A stretch of DNA of 62,214 bases, from NCBI GenBank assembly GCA_029339195.1, contig JAPTJF010000381.1, positions 1 to 62,214 of the forward strand, in the 5' to 3' direction. The position numbers and the translations under genes were made by a program. Positions within the stretch are counted from its first letter, which is position 1. Each line of letters opens with the position of its first letter. Below, piece after piece: positions 12,901 to 23,900 of the stretch. Below the pieces are notes generated by a model. The model was not told where the DNA came from and did not search any database. It was given only the letters and a program-made list of their open reading frames with translations. Source of the stretch: Micractinium sp. NFX-FRZ (Eukaryota > Chlorophyta > Trebouxiophyceae > Chlorellales > Chlorellaceae).

Positions 12901-15900
12901 GCCCCCAGCTGGAAAATTTCCCGTGGCGCGGCGCAAGGGTAATGGTTGGCCGGCTGGCTGGCTGCTGCGTCCCAGGGGCAGGCCTGGGCTCTTCTTCAAA
13001 GTTATTTGCAAGGTTATCGAGGGCAAGCAGGGCAAATGCTGACTGGCCTGTTGGCAGGCAGGCTGGCTGGCTGGCCATCAAAGTGGCGGCCCTTTTGTGT
13101 TATGCCCATCAGAAGCCTGCCCGCCTCCCCGCCTGCAGGTCATAGTAACCTACGGCAGCCGCGCCCTGCAGCTAGGCCAGACGTCAGATCCATACGGCCA
13201 GGCAAGCTCCTTGCGGGGCCGCGCTCGCAGTGCTGGCTGCATTGCCAGCACACATTCTCCCACACACTTTGAACATGCCTGCTCTGTTCTTATGGATCAT
13301 GCCGTGTGTTGCTTCCGCCCTCAGGCCCAGGTGCAAGCAGCTTACCCTCACCTCGCCATCCTACCACCTCCCCCGCAGAAGTACAAGGGCATCTGGAACT
13401 GCCTGACCATCTTGACGCGTGCACTGGGCGGCAACTACGTCAACTTTGGGGTGTTTGAGCTCTACGGGGACCCGGCGCTGAAGGTGGGTATCCCTGCATG
13501 TTGCTTTCTCGGGGTGTTGCCGATGCTTGAAGTGTGCCAACAGTGGGGCCTCCAAAGTTCCTTCTGCTGCACAGGCTGCGCGCACGATGATGCTTGTGGC
13601 TGAGGGCGGCTCGCACCCAGGTCTCCCCTGTCCTCCCACCTGTCCATTTCCCCACCTCTCCCACCCCCGTCCCACCCGTCCCTGTCCCCACCTCCCCCAC
13701 CCCCGTCCCACCCGTCCCTGTCCCCATCTCCCCCACCCTCCTCCCTGCAGGACGCGCTGGACATGTCGCTCAAACTGGCGCTCAGCATCCCGCTGAACGA
13801 CATCCTGGCTTACAGGCAAGCTCTTGCCCACGCCAGCGCCTGGCCGAGACTGCGGGGAAGGAAAGGGGCTGGCGGTGGTGGGCAAGGCCTGCATGCGCTG
13901 CTGGGCATGCTGCGCCACGTCATGCAACACCTCTTCTTTATTCTTGTCTGGTTGGTTGGTTGCCTTCCTGCCTGCAGGAAGGTGGGCAAGGCGTACTACG
14001 CGCTGCTGGATGTGCTGTGCCACAACCACGCCAACGTCATCGCCACGCGGGACACGAGTGAGCGCTGAGCTGGCGGGGCCTGGGCCTGTGTGTTACGCTC
14101 TGTCGATCGGTGATGACATCATCCTGGCAGGGCCTTCATCCTTGGCAGACAAGGCAGTCTTGCCGGCACGGGTACCTGGCTCTCACCCGTTGATGTGCCC
14201 CCCAATCTTGCGCCGGAAACCCTTCCCCGCTCGCCTGCAGCCACGTTTGCCTTCCTGATCAACAGCCTGGACGCGGGCCTGAAGTCTCTGGACGTCAGCA
14301 TCAGCTCGCAGGCATGTGGGGTGGCGTGGGGTGCGGTGCAGTGGGTGGGACGGGGTGGGGCCCTCACCAGCGCGCATGCTGCGTGCCCACTCTTCCTGCC
14401 TGGCGGTGCGCCCAGCTCCAGGCTCCACAACACGTGTGCCAGATATGTGTCCTTGTCCATCTCCCTCAAGTCTGCAGTGCGCAGCAGCGGTGGACAACCT
14501 GGCGGGCTACCACATTAAGCACACCGATCAATCGATTATTGGTGTCTGCCCTGATGTTGTGTTTCTTTCTGATGTGCAGTGCGCAGCAGCGGTGGACAAC
14601 CTGGCGGGCTACCACATTAAGCACACCGATCAATCGATTATTGGTGTCTGCCCTGATGTTGTGTTTCTTTCTGCTGTGCAGTGCGCAGCAGCGGTGGACA
14701 ACCTGGCGGGCTACCACATTACGCACACCGATCAACCGATTATTGGTGTCTGCCCTGATGTTGTGTTTCTTTCTGCTGTGCAGTGCGCAGCAGCGGTGGA
14801 CAACCTGGCGGGCTATTACTTCAAGCACATGCCCGGCAGCGAGTCGCCCACGCCCGCAGCAACAGTGAGTGGGCGGCGGCTGCGAGCAATGGCGAATTTT
14901 CTGCTGCTTGTCCAGGTGGCGAGAGCTCCTTGGATGCGGCAGTGGGCAGCGGCAGTGGGTTGGCGTTGTGCTGTGCAGGGTCTTCAAAGCAAAGCAGCAC
15001 GCTGCACACAGTCTGCATCAGTTGTGTGCAAGCTTCTGCGTGTTGAAGCTCCTGCAAAGCCCGCTCCGCGCCACCCACCCAGCTCACCCCTGCTTCGCCC
15101 TGCGCCCCCTTTCCCTCCCCGCAGGCAATAGCAGAGCACCTGCGGCAGCGGCCGGAGCTCTTCCCCCAGATACTGTCCTCCCTGTTTGAGATTGTTCTGT
15201 TCGAGGACTGCACCAACCAGTGGAGCTTGAGCCGGCCGATGCTGAGGTGGGCAGAGGGGCTGGGCTGCACGAGGTGTGGGTGGAAAGCGGGGGGTCGCAC
15301 AGCTGGGGTGGGTGGACAAAGGGGCAAGCAGTGGGGGTGGCTGGACTCCGGGGCGTTGCGTGATGCGACAGGGGGCAGAGGACAGATGACTGAGGCGCCG
15401 GCAGCTGTGGCGTCTTGTACGTGACGTTTGCCTGCTGCAGGCTGCACTGTGGTCGACAGCCGCTCTTGGGTGCAGCTGGCTGACCTGGCAAGCCACCATC
15501 ATGCCGCTGCAGCAGCCCATTGTGCCCTGCCTGTGCACCGTCACTTGGAAGTTCGTTTGCATGACTTCCCACGTTTGCAGCCTCATCCTGATCAACGAGC
15601 CGCTGTACGGGCAGCTGAAGCAGCAGATCGTGGCCAGCCAGATGCCCGACAGGCAGCAGCACCTGGCGGCCTGCCTAGAAAAGCTCATGCTGGTGAGGCG
15701 CTGGCTGGTGCATGGGGTTGTTGTATGCATGACGTGCCTGCTATGCATGCTGCCAGGGAAGCTGCCTGCAGGAGCGCATGCCCTTGTTGTACTGCAGGAC
15801 GTGCAGCACAGTCTGGAGCGTAAGAATTGGCTGCACTCAGTTTGCTCGGAGCCTGACGTACTGCTGGCCCGCGCTGCTGCCCTGGTGTACCGCCTGCCTG

Positions 15901-15998
15901 TACTGCAGGAGGTGCAGCGCAGCCTGGAGCCCAAGAATCGGGACAAGTTCACCCAGAACCTGACCATTGTGCGGCACGAGTTCAAGAGCAAGGCCTGA
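3959..15998 (+). CDS. XPO7: Exportin-7 (RanBP16-type) nuclear transport receptor
   Basis: Importin-beta superfamily exportin. With RanGTP it carries folded proteins out of the nucleus (some import is also known for the family). I resolved 33 exons giving 1061 aa, against about 1087 in animals, colinear along the whole length: 3959-4027, 4277-4354, 4677-4813, 5105-5246, 5483-5604, 5836-5926, 6389-6485, 6701-6801, 7006-7073, 7223-7343, 7689-7801, 8080-8189, 8413-8474, 8877-8997, 9328-9423, 9715-9790, 10087-10171, 10306-10391, 10585-10657, 11175-11256, 11407-11537, 11756-11897, 12135-12203, 12640-12764, 13139-13201, 13379-13483, 13751-13815, 13978-14057, 14241-14311, 14784-14864, 15125-15246, 15581-15692, 15909-15998. 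Diagnostic blocks are [23 protein letters not shown] (here [10 protein letters not shown]), [28 protein letters not shown] and KNRDKFTQN. Six introns have GC donors. The 8997 donor is the least certain; a GT donor slightly downstream would add nine residues. Several introns carry decayed copies of exon edges. Confidence 0.93.
6292..6322 (+). repeat. Decayed copy of the start of exportin-7 exon 7
   Basis: The stretch GTGTTGAGTGCAGG followed by a degenerate match lies about 85 bp before the true acceptor and exon start (GTGTTGAGTGCAGG at about 6376-6389). The shared segment spans the branch/acceptor region and the first exon bases. Confidence 0.55.
8788..8823 (+). repeat. Decayed copy of the start of exportin-7 exon 14
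   Basis: Contains CAGATGGACAGCTGCCC, matching the true exon start (CAGATGGACAGCCTGCCC, about 8880-8897) roughly 82 bp further on. The copy lacks an intact AG directly in front, so it is probably silent. Confidence 0.6.
10745..10895 (+). repeat. Two decayed copies of the end of exportin-7 exon 19
   Basis: The true exon end reads GTGGAGCAGACGCTCACG... and runs on through the donor into GAGGCTTGCCAGC (10631-10690). In the following intron GAGGCTTGCCAGC recurs at about 10785-10797, and GTGGAGCAGACG recurs at about 10856-10868 with a degraded donor. Both show duplication across a donor boundary. Confidence 0.6.
11078..11130 (+). repeat. Decayed copy of the start of exportin-7 exon 20
   Basis: After ACTGCAG comes a stretch matching the true exon 20 start at 11175, including GGCTGCCGGGTACGTCAGC against the exon's GGCTGCCGGGTACATGAGC. 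The spacing is 97 bp. A one-base insertion (CTGGG for CTGG) shifts the frame, so the copy cannot substitute for the exon. Confidence 0.7.
12348..12639 (+). repeat. Three decayed copies of exportin-7 exon 24 start
   Basis: Starts at 12348, 12455 and 12543 each follow an AG and resemble the true exon start at 12640 (core CACCCCGGAGGT, then GCTGCTCAAG/T). The spacings are 107, 88 and 97 bp. The copy at 12543 is the best preserved. All three drift away from the coding sequence within 30-60 bases and lack a matching donor. Confidence 0.75.
13650..13745 (+). repeat. 36-bp pyrimidine-rich tandem repeat in an intron
   Basis: About two and a half copies of a 36-bp unit of the form CACC-CCCGTCCCACCCGTCCCTGT lie directly before the acceptor of exportin-7 exon 27 (13751). 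They lengthen the pyrimidine tract. Confidence 0.75.
14478..14824 (+). repeat. 102-bp tandem array across an exon acceptor (4 copies)
   Basis: Units start at 14478, 14580, 14682 and 14784, exactly 102 bp apart. Each begins right after a CAG acceptor with TGCGCAGCAGCGGTGGACAA and ends with the pyrimidine/CAG tract of the next. Copies 1 and 2 differ by about one base and copy 3 by about two more. Copy 4 is the start of exportin-7 exon 30 and diverges after GGCGGGCTA. Because 102 is a multiple of three, the reading frame stays open through all copies, at 34 codons per unit. Confidence 0.92.
15798..15845 (+). repeat. Decayed copy of the start of exportin-7 last exon
   Basis: TACTGCAG followed by GACGTGCAGCACAGTCTGGA matches the true last exon (TACTGCAG then GAGGTGCAGCGCAGCCTGGA, exon start 15909) at a spacing of 111 bp. 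It then diverges. The AG is intact, so cryptic use is possible. Confidence 0.75.
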
Positions 15999-16798
15999 GC
16001 TGGCGCCAGCCTGGCAGGGGACTTGGCAGCAGCCTGATGTCACACCCTGCACGGAGCTCAGCAGCAGCAGCAGGCCTGGCAGCGGCCAAGCAGCGCGCTT
16101 AAAGCACCCTGGCAGGCAGCCTGGCAGCGCCCGCAGCGCGCTTGGCACCGGCCAAGCAGCGCGCGGCAGCAGCCGGGCTGGGCGTGTGGCCAGGCAACGC
16201 GTGAACAGTGCGCCAGCCTGGGCCACGTGCACTAGGAGTGAGCATCATAGCTAGGAGTGCGCGTGAGAGCGGATAGTGCAGCAATCAAACACGGTAGCAG
16301 CTGGCAGTCAGCACGTTGCCGCGGCCCGCGGGGCGGCAGGGCAGCCGGACGGGCAGCGGCAGCGGCAGCGCTAGGTGCCCAGCTGGCACAGCGGTCGGGG
16401 CGCCCCGATAGTTTTGCCAAGCAGCTGCGAACAGCATGGGCCGCTGCTCAGCACTTTATCCTGACAGAAGGCGTGTTCCTGCTCCAAATCAGTTGATGTA
16501 AGCAGCAAAACACGCATGCCCGTGCAAACAAAGGTTGCATTTATGGCCACAATATGGAGAAGTCAGTGTGGGTTTGTAAGGGCGGCCTCCTGCACCCCAG
16601 CTGCTCCTTCAATCACTCTTGTCACATTTGCGAGAGAGATTGAACGTGTGGCAGTGGGCATCACAGAGCAGCAAGCACACAACAAGAACTACAAAACAGC
16701 AAGCTGGATGGTTGACCGTAAGATGGGGCCGCTCAGGGAGGAGGCATGCAACAAACATGCGTGGCAGGGTCATAACCCAGGCGGCCGCTTCTAGCCGG
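15999..16798. other. Convergent 3' region between exportin-7 and the transporter
   Basis: These 800 bp hold the two facing 3' UTRs. 16040-16200 contains imprecise short repeats built on AGCAGCGCGC and CTGGCAGC. No coding frame with homology was seen. Confidence 0.5.
16497..16501 (+). promoter_or_regulatory. Candidate TGTAA polyadenylation signal (exportin-7)
   Basis: TGTAA lies about 500 bases after the exportin-7 stop; another TGTAA lies at 16575-16579. Either would give a long but ordinary algal 3' UTR. Confidence 0.35.
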
Positions 16799-19700
16799 TC
16801 ACGTGGGGGAAAAGGGGCCCGGATGCGCAGTCGTGATGATGGTCAGTGTGCACAGAATGACGCTCAGCACCAGCAGTACTACGCCAGACCAAAAGTACTT
16901 GCTGCACCACAGGCGGTAGGGTGGTACTGCCGGAACACTGCCGCCTGCCTCGGCTGCCTCGGCTGCTGAGGGCAGCAGCGGCTCCTGCAGCCCTCCCTGC
17001 GCCTGCTCCCACAGCTGCTGCTGCACGCGCTGCTTGCCACGACTGTACTGTATCAGCAGCGCTCCTGGGAACGCCAGAATGAGCAGGCTTCCGCACGTGC
17101 CGCCCACCAGCTTGAAAATGTTGCCTGCATTTTGTGGGGGGGCAAACAGGGCACAGGGCGTGTGGCTGCCCAGCAATAGACGGGCTGGGTGCCAGCAGCA
17201 AGCTGCAGCCCCGTCATGCTGCTTCCGGCGTGTGTGAATAGGCAGGCCTGCGCCGGCAGGCAACCCATTCTGGCATGCATCCCGCCCCCAGCAGCAGCGG
17301 CAGGCAGGCAGGCAAGCAAGCAGGCACACAGCTGGCGCCCCCCACAGCAAGGCCACGTACCCAGGTCGTCCACAGCCAGTGCGATGGCCAGCGTGCTCCC
17401 AAAAAAGAGCAGCGTCTCGGTTGCAACAAAGCCGCCGCCGCTGGGGGCGCGCCCGGTCATCTGTTGCAGCAGGTCGCGCACAGCGCCGCGTGCCGGGTGG
17501 TGGTTGATGGGGTATGCAGCGATCTGGATGAGGCCCACCATGCCTCGTGCGACCTGCAGGCAGGGGCGTGGGGCAGGGCATAGGGAGGCACGGGCAGTTG
17601 TTGACAGGGGCAGGGAGTGGCATCGGTGGCAGGCACAGGGGGTGAAGGGCGGCCGTCCTTGCGGGAGACCAGTGCACTGCCCAGGCAAGAACTCACGGTG
17701 CGAGCCAAAGCACGGGCAGCAGCAGCCGGCTGCCTGCTGCAAAATCGCAACGTCGCTGCCCACCTGAATCAGCGGATCGGTGGGGCTGAAGTTCAGCATG
17801 ACGTTGCTCTTGACGCTGGCTGGGAAGGCAAGGTACCCCGCCAGCCCTGCAAGGTGCAGACAAGCACACAAGCTCACAACTGCAGCTGTGGCCGACAGGG
17901 TGAGTGTGTTTGCGGCATGTGGGCGCAGCACAGCCGCGGCACTGTGCGGCAGGCAGCGGCAGGCAGCAGGCACCGGACGTCAGGCTCACCGACTAGCGAG
18001 TAGAACACAGCAGTCGTGCCGAGCGCCACTGCCACCACCTGTGCCATGCCCACAAGTTTCTCGCTCTTGGGCCGCCGGTGGCCGTTGCCCAAGGGCATCG
18101 GCATGTTGCTGGCGACCGCGTCCTCCTGCTGCTCCTGCTGCTCCTGCTGCGCTGGCCCCTCGCCAGATGCGGCGGTGCTGGCCAGGCCGGTGCGCGAGGC
18201 GGGGCGGAAGAAGGTGGGGCGAGGCTCGAGCTCCTGCCACACGGTGATCACATTGGTGTGGCACTGCAGCAGGGGTGTGCAGAAGGATACCAAGGTGTTC
18301 GTACAGAAAAGAAGGTGTGGCGTGAAGTGTGGGCAAAGCGTGCGGGCCACGCGCAGCGCCTCCCCCCGCACAGCACCGTGTCCTCTCGATACTCCTTCTT
18401 TGAGGCATACAAGCAGAGCACTTTTACCCCTCGTTGTCCTTGCAATAACTCCTCACTGCATGTGAAGGATGCCGGGCCAGCAAGCACTCCGGGTGCCCGC
18501 CGGGCTCCCCAGGCGCCAGATCCCTGCAGCCCCTGCCCTCCCCTGCAATCAACCAGCCGCATGTCCTGCTGAGCATGCTTTGCTGGTGTGGAACCCAGGC
18601 ACGCCCACTCACCTGGAAGCCAAAGACGACGATGGGGAGGGCGCTGAGAAAGGCGAGGGAGGGCTTGAATGCGCGCACGTCGCCAGAGCTGTAGTCTTCG
18701 GAGCTCACAATCTGGGCTGAGCGGATGACGACGCACGCCGTGACTGCCATCAAGCCGTAGATGCACAGAGAGCTGACAGCTGCAGGGGAGGGCAGCGGGA
18801 AGGGCGGCAGGGCGCCGGGGGTGGCAGTTGCAGCGGGGCGGGAGTCATGGGGAGGGGAGCAGGCATGAGGCCTGCTGCCGACGGGCGGCGGGAGGCATGG
18901 GTGGGCGGCAGGCGGCATGCATGCTGCCTGCCGCGACCAGGGCCGACAACGCCTCCCTCCTGCCCTCCACTCCGCTGCTGCCACAACGACGAAACAAGGC
19001 ACAACAGCAGGATGACTCGCCTGTGAGCGCGCCCAGCTTCTGTCGGAAGCAGAGCGGCAGGACGATGGCGCACCCCACTCCCAGGATGACGGCAGTGCGC
19101 CCAGTCCACCAGGCGGTGCCGAAAGCCTCTTCCAGCAGCGGGTGGAAGCTGTCGCCGACAATGATCAGGTAGGCGATACAGCTACAGCAATGGGGAGGGT
19201 GACATAAAGAGTGCACTGCGTGAGAGCCACGGGCAGTATCCAACTGATACTGATAGATACCAACTGCCTCAACCAGCACTGTGGGGAAGCTGCCCGCTCC
19301 TCTGTTAGAGTGGGAGTCAGGCGCGGCACAGGTGAGGGGAGGACTGGCAAGGGGTATGGCCGAGTGCGTTCAACATGTGGAAGTGGGGGCCACGTGACGG
19401 CCAAGCAGGTGGGTGCCACACGCTCCCTACCCAGGAGCCCCGGCCCGGCCCTTGACCCTGCTCATGCCGCCGCGCTGTGGCCGGTGGCATGCCTCTGCTC
19501 TCCGCCCACCGGCAGCCCTCTCCAACGCTCTGGCTCCTATCCCACCCACCTGCCAAAGCAGTAGCAAAAGATCACGGCCATCATGGCGAGGCTGCCAGCA
19601 CGGCCAAGCATCTGGTTGACCTGCAGGGGCAGGCCCGCCAACGTGAAGGGCAACAGAAGTAAAGGCGGATGCTGCCAGGCAACGTGTCACAACTCTTTCC

Positions 19701-20410
19701 GGGGATAGCCGTAGCAGCAACCTTCCTCCCAGGCCGCGCCACTGAATCGCCAACTGGCCCATGCAGGCTTCGGCTTCAGATGGCGGCGTGAATTGGGGAG
19801 GGGAGGGGCGGAGGAGAAGCAGGCGGGGGAGCACGGTTTTCCATTCCATGGCACCTCATGCGACCAACCCAGGCCCCCTTACCAGCTCTGAGTAGCTCTT
19901 GGCCCGCGTGAACTCGGCACACTTTGTGAGCACGTACAGCGTGAAAGCTTCGAGGGCGGCGATGAGAAGGACAGCGAGGAGCCCTGCTGCCCAGCCGGTG
20001 CAGCGCAGGGCAAAGGGGAAGCTGAGAACGCCGGCGCCCACCGCAGAGCTGATGAGTGTCAGGACCGATGACCTGCGCAAGGAGGGAAGGCAATCAGGGA
20101 AGCAAAATGTGTAGTGCAGAGGGACAACGGCTGCTGCTCCTGAGATCAACAGGGTCCAGGGCGTGCACGACACGTCCCGCTGTTGGGCCCAGGCCGAAAT
20201 TGGGATGGTGCAACTCGGCTACCGAACTTTGGTGGCCGGACCGGACCAAGCTTTGCATAACGACATGGGCGGCCTGTGCCCTGGGTGCCAGGCGTGGGGG
20301 CCCAACACCCTGGCCCCACACCCAACCCTTTCACCCAGGCAGCGAGGTGCCAACCTGGCAGTGCCTGCAGGCGCGACGGCCTCCTGCAGCAGCATTGTCG
20401 CCGCTGGCAT
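16799..20410 (-). CDS. AAAP/SLC38-like amino-acid transporter
   Basis: Nine exons on the minus strand (20410-20355, 20072-19883, 19620-19550, 19181-19021, 18779-18613, 18263-17990, 17846-17764, 17553-17361, 17124-16799) join in phase to 506 aa. The start gives a short cytosolic N-terminus before the first helix (SSVLTLISSAVGAGVLSFPFAL), the typical AAAP opening. The block VFGFQCHTNVITVWQEL carries the FQCHTN signature of SLC38-type transporters, and about ten hydrophobic helices can be counted. The long loop after FQCHTN (about 55 residues, poly Gln/Glu) and a C-terminal tail segment with an EPLLP motif are probably cytosolic and may be regulatory. The family moves neutral amino acids with H+ or Na+ across the plasma or vacuolar membrane; substrate and membrane cannot be told here. 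Intron 4 has a GC donor (ACAG|GCGAGT). Confidence 0.88.
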
Positions 20411-20938
20411 GGCGGTGGCAGCGCCTGCCTGCAGCACATACACATGAGTGAGTGTGCATACAGGTTGCAAGACATCATCTCAGGATTGACAGGGGGCTTC
20501 AGACGGGCCCTGCTTGGTGTGTCCGCCGCCGCTGCCGCCCAAGGGTGGCCCCTCTGCTCCTTGGGCGCACCGCACCTTACACTGCGCTTTTCGCTCCCTT
20601 TATGCGCTGCTCAGACGCTGTCCAGCAAAAGAGCGAAGACAGGGACGAACGAGGCGGGCTACAAGGACGGCGCAGGGCCAATATCAGCCGGGTGCACCCG
20701 CTTATTGGCGAGCGACCTGGGATGGTTCTGTGGCTCTCGGTAGTCCATGCATTGCCGGCAGCGAGCCTGCGGGTAAAAAGAGGCCAGGCGGAAGAAACCT
20801 GCATGAGGCGGGGCTCGCTGAAGACTTGTTGGGAGCGACTTCGGCACGGGCTAAATGCCCTGATCAATCTGGATTGACTGAGAAAGGCAGGAACGGCATC
20901 AGGAACTGCCAGGCTTACCGCTATAAAACCGGCACTCT
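20411..20938. promoter_or_regulatory. Bidirectional region, transporter / golgin
   Basis: These 528 bp separate the divergent ATGs of the transporter and the golgin. A TATAAAA heptamer lies at 20922-20928 on the plus strand, only about 10 bases before the golgin ATG. That is too close for a normal TATA box serving that start codon. Confidence 0.45.
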
Positions 20939-23900
20939 ATGGCGGCCTCCCCAGCGGGGGTGCCGCCCTCGGTGGCAAAGCTGTCGCTACCCGAGCTTCA
21001 GAAGCTTGCTGTTGAGCTCCTGAAGAAGCTAAAGGTCGGTAGCTGCTCGATCTCTTGCCAAACTCCCCTTTCCCGTGCAAGCGCGGGCCGGCGCTTGCTA
21101 CACGTTGTGCCAACATGACTTGATTGTGATTGGCAGCGCCGCGGCGCGCCTTGACTGCCCCACCCCAGGCGTACTGGCACTGCCGCCGCCGCTGGCAGCA
21201 CCGCACCTACCCGTCACGAGTACCCGCCCCTGCGTCATGCCCTACCTTCCTGGCACTGCAAGGCCCACCACACTCACTAGCCTGCACTTCTTTGACGCAC
21301 TGTACCGCACAGGTCCGTGACAAGAAGATAGAGGAGCTGTCGGCAGCATGCGCCGCCGCCAAAGACGTGGGTGCTAGCGACGTGGGTGCTGGCGGCACCA
21401 CTGCCACCGCCGAGCTGGAGGCCACTGTGGTAGCTCTGCAGCGCAAGATGCTGTCTGCAGAGGAGGCCTACAATGCACGGCTGGCAGCAGAGACAGAGCT
21501 GCTGCAGGATCAGGTTGCTGGGCTGAGCCGGCAGGCTGCCGACGCAGCGGCGGCGGCAGAGGCAGCGCAGCAGGAGTCGGCTGCCCTTGTGGCAGACTTG
21601 CAGGATCAGCTGGGGCGGCGGGAGGCGCTGGTAGCAGAGTTGCAGGAGCAGCTGGAGGTGGAGCAGCAGGAGGCGGCGGCTGCGCGCGATGCGGCGGCTG
21701 CGGCTGGCGGCGCCGGGGAGGCGGCCGTCGCTGAGCTGGCGGCGCAGGTGGCAGCGCTGTCAGAGCAGCTTGCGGCGGCGCAGCGGGAGGTAGAGGAGCG
21801 TGGCGCTGAGGCACACGCTGCGGTCGAGGAGGCAGACAGCTTGCGACAGCAGGCGGTTAGCCTGAAAGAGGCTGCCAAGCAGCAGACTGCAGCGGGGGCG
21901 GCCGCTGAGGCACGGACAGCTGCACTAGAGGACGAGCTGGCAGCAGTGCAGGCCCAGCTGGCTTCCCAGGCGGCAGAGGAGGCCAGCGCCAGCGAGGCAG
22001 CTCTGGCGCGTGCCGCTGAGCTGGAGGCGCAGGTGCACAGCCTGGAGCAGGCAGCAGCGGCGGCAGAGGCAGCTGCGGCTGCTGGTGCCAGCAGCAGCGC
22101 AGATGCAGAAAAGGCGGCAGCAGAGGCGGAGTCGCTGCGTGAGCAGGTTGCTGAGCTGGCAGCGGAGCGTGACAGCCTGGCGGCCCAGCTGGCAGAGGTG
22201 CAGGCGGAGTGCTCTGGGAAGGCGACTGCATTGGAGCAGGCCGCCGCCAGGTGTGATGCTTTGGTTGGCAGGGTGCTGCAGTGCGTTGTGACGTGTTCGG
22301 ATGTGGTGCAGTGAGACACCATTACCCTGCTTCATGCATTACCCGCTGGCCTGCTATGCTGGCTGATCACACTGGCACCCAGGCTGCAGCTGCCCGGGCA
22401 GCATTGACCGCCATGGGGTCTGCGCTTGCAGTGCACAAGACGCCGGTGTGCCTCTCACCCACGCTGCCCATTCACTTCTTGGGGCCTGCTGTTTGCAGGT
22501 GCGGCCAGCTGGAGGAGCTGCTGACTGAGCAGCAGGAGGAGCATGAGGGCCTAGAGAAGCAGATGACGATGGAGCTTACCATGGCTGAGAAGGCGCAGGC
22601 AGCTGCTGAGCAGTCGCAGGCAGCCGCCGAGCAGGCGGCAGCAGAGGCGCAGGCGGCACATGCAGCTGCACTGGAGGAACAGCAGGCAGCGCATGCAGCT
22701 GCCCTGGAGAAGCAGCAGGCGGCAGCAGAGCAGGCGCTGGCAGAGGCGCGCGAGCAAGCCGCAGCTGCCAGCAAAGGCAACCGCGACGATGAGGCCAGTG
22801 CCGAGCTGCGAGCCGCTCAGCAGCGTGTGCAGGAGCTTGAGTCCAAGGTGGGTGGATGGCTGCACCTCCGGTGCTTGCCTTGCAGCCTTGGGTTGCCTGC
22901 TAAGCTGCATCCTGGCCTGATCATACCGCTGGTGTGGCAGCACTGCTGCACTGCACCGTCCCGCCGCTGCACCCACCCCGTGTCTGAGGAGCTCCTGCTG
23001 TGGGCTGCGCCTCACTGCCGTGCTGCTGCCCTTGTTGTTGTTGATGTGCAGGTGCAGCAGCTTGAGATGCAGAATGCAAAGCTCATTGAGTCTGAGCGGC
23101 AGACTGCCACGGAGCTGGGGCAGCGCCTGATCGAGATCGCAGCCAAGGGGCAGCAGGCCACTGACAGCAGGGTGGATCAGGAGCTGCTGGCATCTGCGGT
23201 GGAGACCGTGCAGGCACGTACCCGGCAACGCTGCGCACCCTGCCATGCTTGCGTGCTTGCCTGCATGCTGGTAGTGTCGTCGCCGCTGCTGTGTGCTGCT
23301 GTTCTGCCACCCCGAGGTGCCCTATGGCACCGTGCCGCTGCGCCTGCTTGCAAAGAAGCTGTGCTTCTGCGTGCACGTGCGTCCGCCTGTTATCGTGGCC
23401 TGCCCTCATCATGTGGCCCTGCTGAGCTCAGCCCACCTCGTTTGTCTGCTGCAGGCGCACGTGTCTGAGCTGCAAGAGGCGCTGGCCGGGCGTGACCAGG
23501 AGCTGGCAGTCCTTGAAGCTGAGCTGGCAGCACTGAAGCGGAGCAGCCACGACGGCACTAAGGAGGCAGCAGCAGCGGCGGCGGCGGCAGCGGAGGACGG
23601 TGCAGCAGACGGCAGCCCCGCAGACGGCGAGCAGCAGCAGAAGCTGCAGCAGCTGCAGGCTTTGGTGGATGAGGCAGAGGAAGCTCTGGCGGCAGCCCAG
23701 GCGTCTGCTGCCGAGTCCACCCAGCAAGCGGCAGCGGCAGAAGCGCGGGCGGCTGGCCTGCAGGCCCGGGTGGAGGAGCTAGAGGCTGGGCTTGCAGAGG
23801 CGCAGCGGCAGGCTACCGAGGCGGCAGTGGCAGCCACGCCCGCAGCAGACGGGGAGGACGCGGCTGCAACAGCATCTGCAGCGGCAGCAGCACATGAGGC

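Noticed and set aside
14478..14824. CRISPR-like array
   Set aside because: The 102-bp units are contiguous with no unique spacers, and they contain an exon start of a eukaryotic gene.
14466..14987. Minus-strand frame with a repeated 34-residue unit
   Set aside because: It exists only because the 102-bp array has no stop in that frame; there is no splice or homology support.
16016..16210. Extra coding exon after exportin-7
   Set aside because: The exportin-7 C-terminus is complete at 15998; the following AGCAGCGCGC repeats look like 3' UTR sequence.
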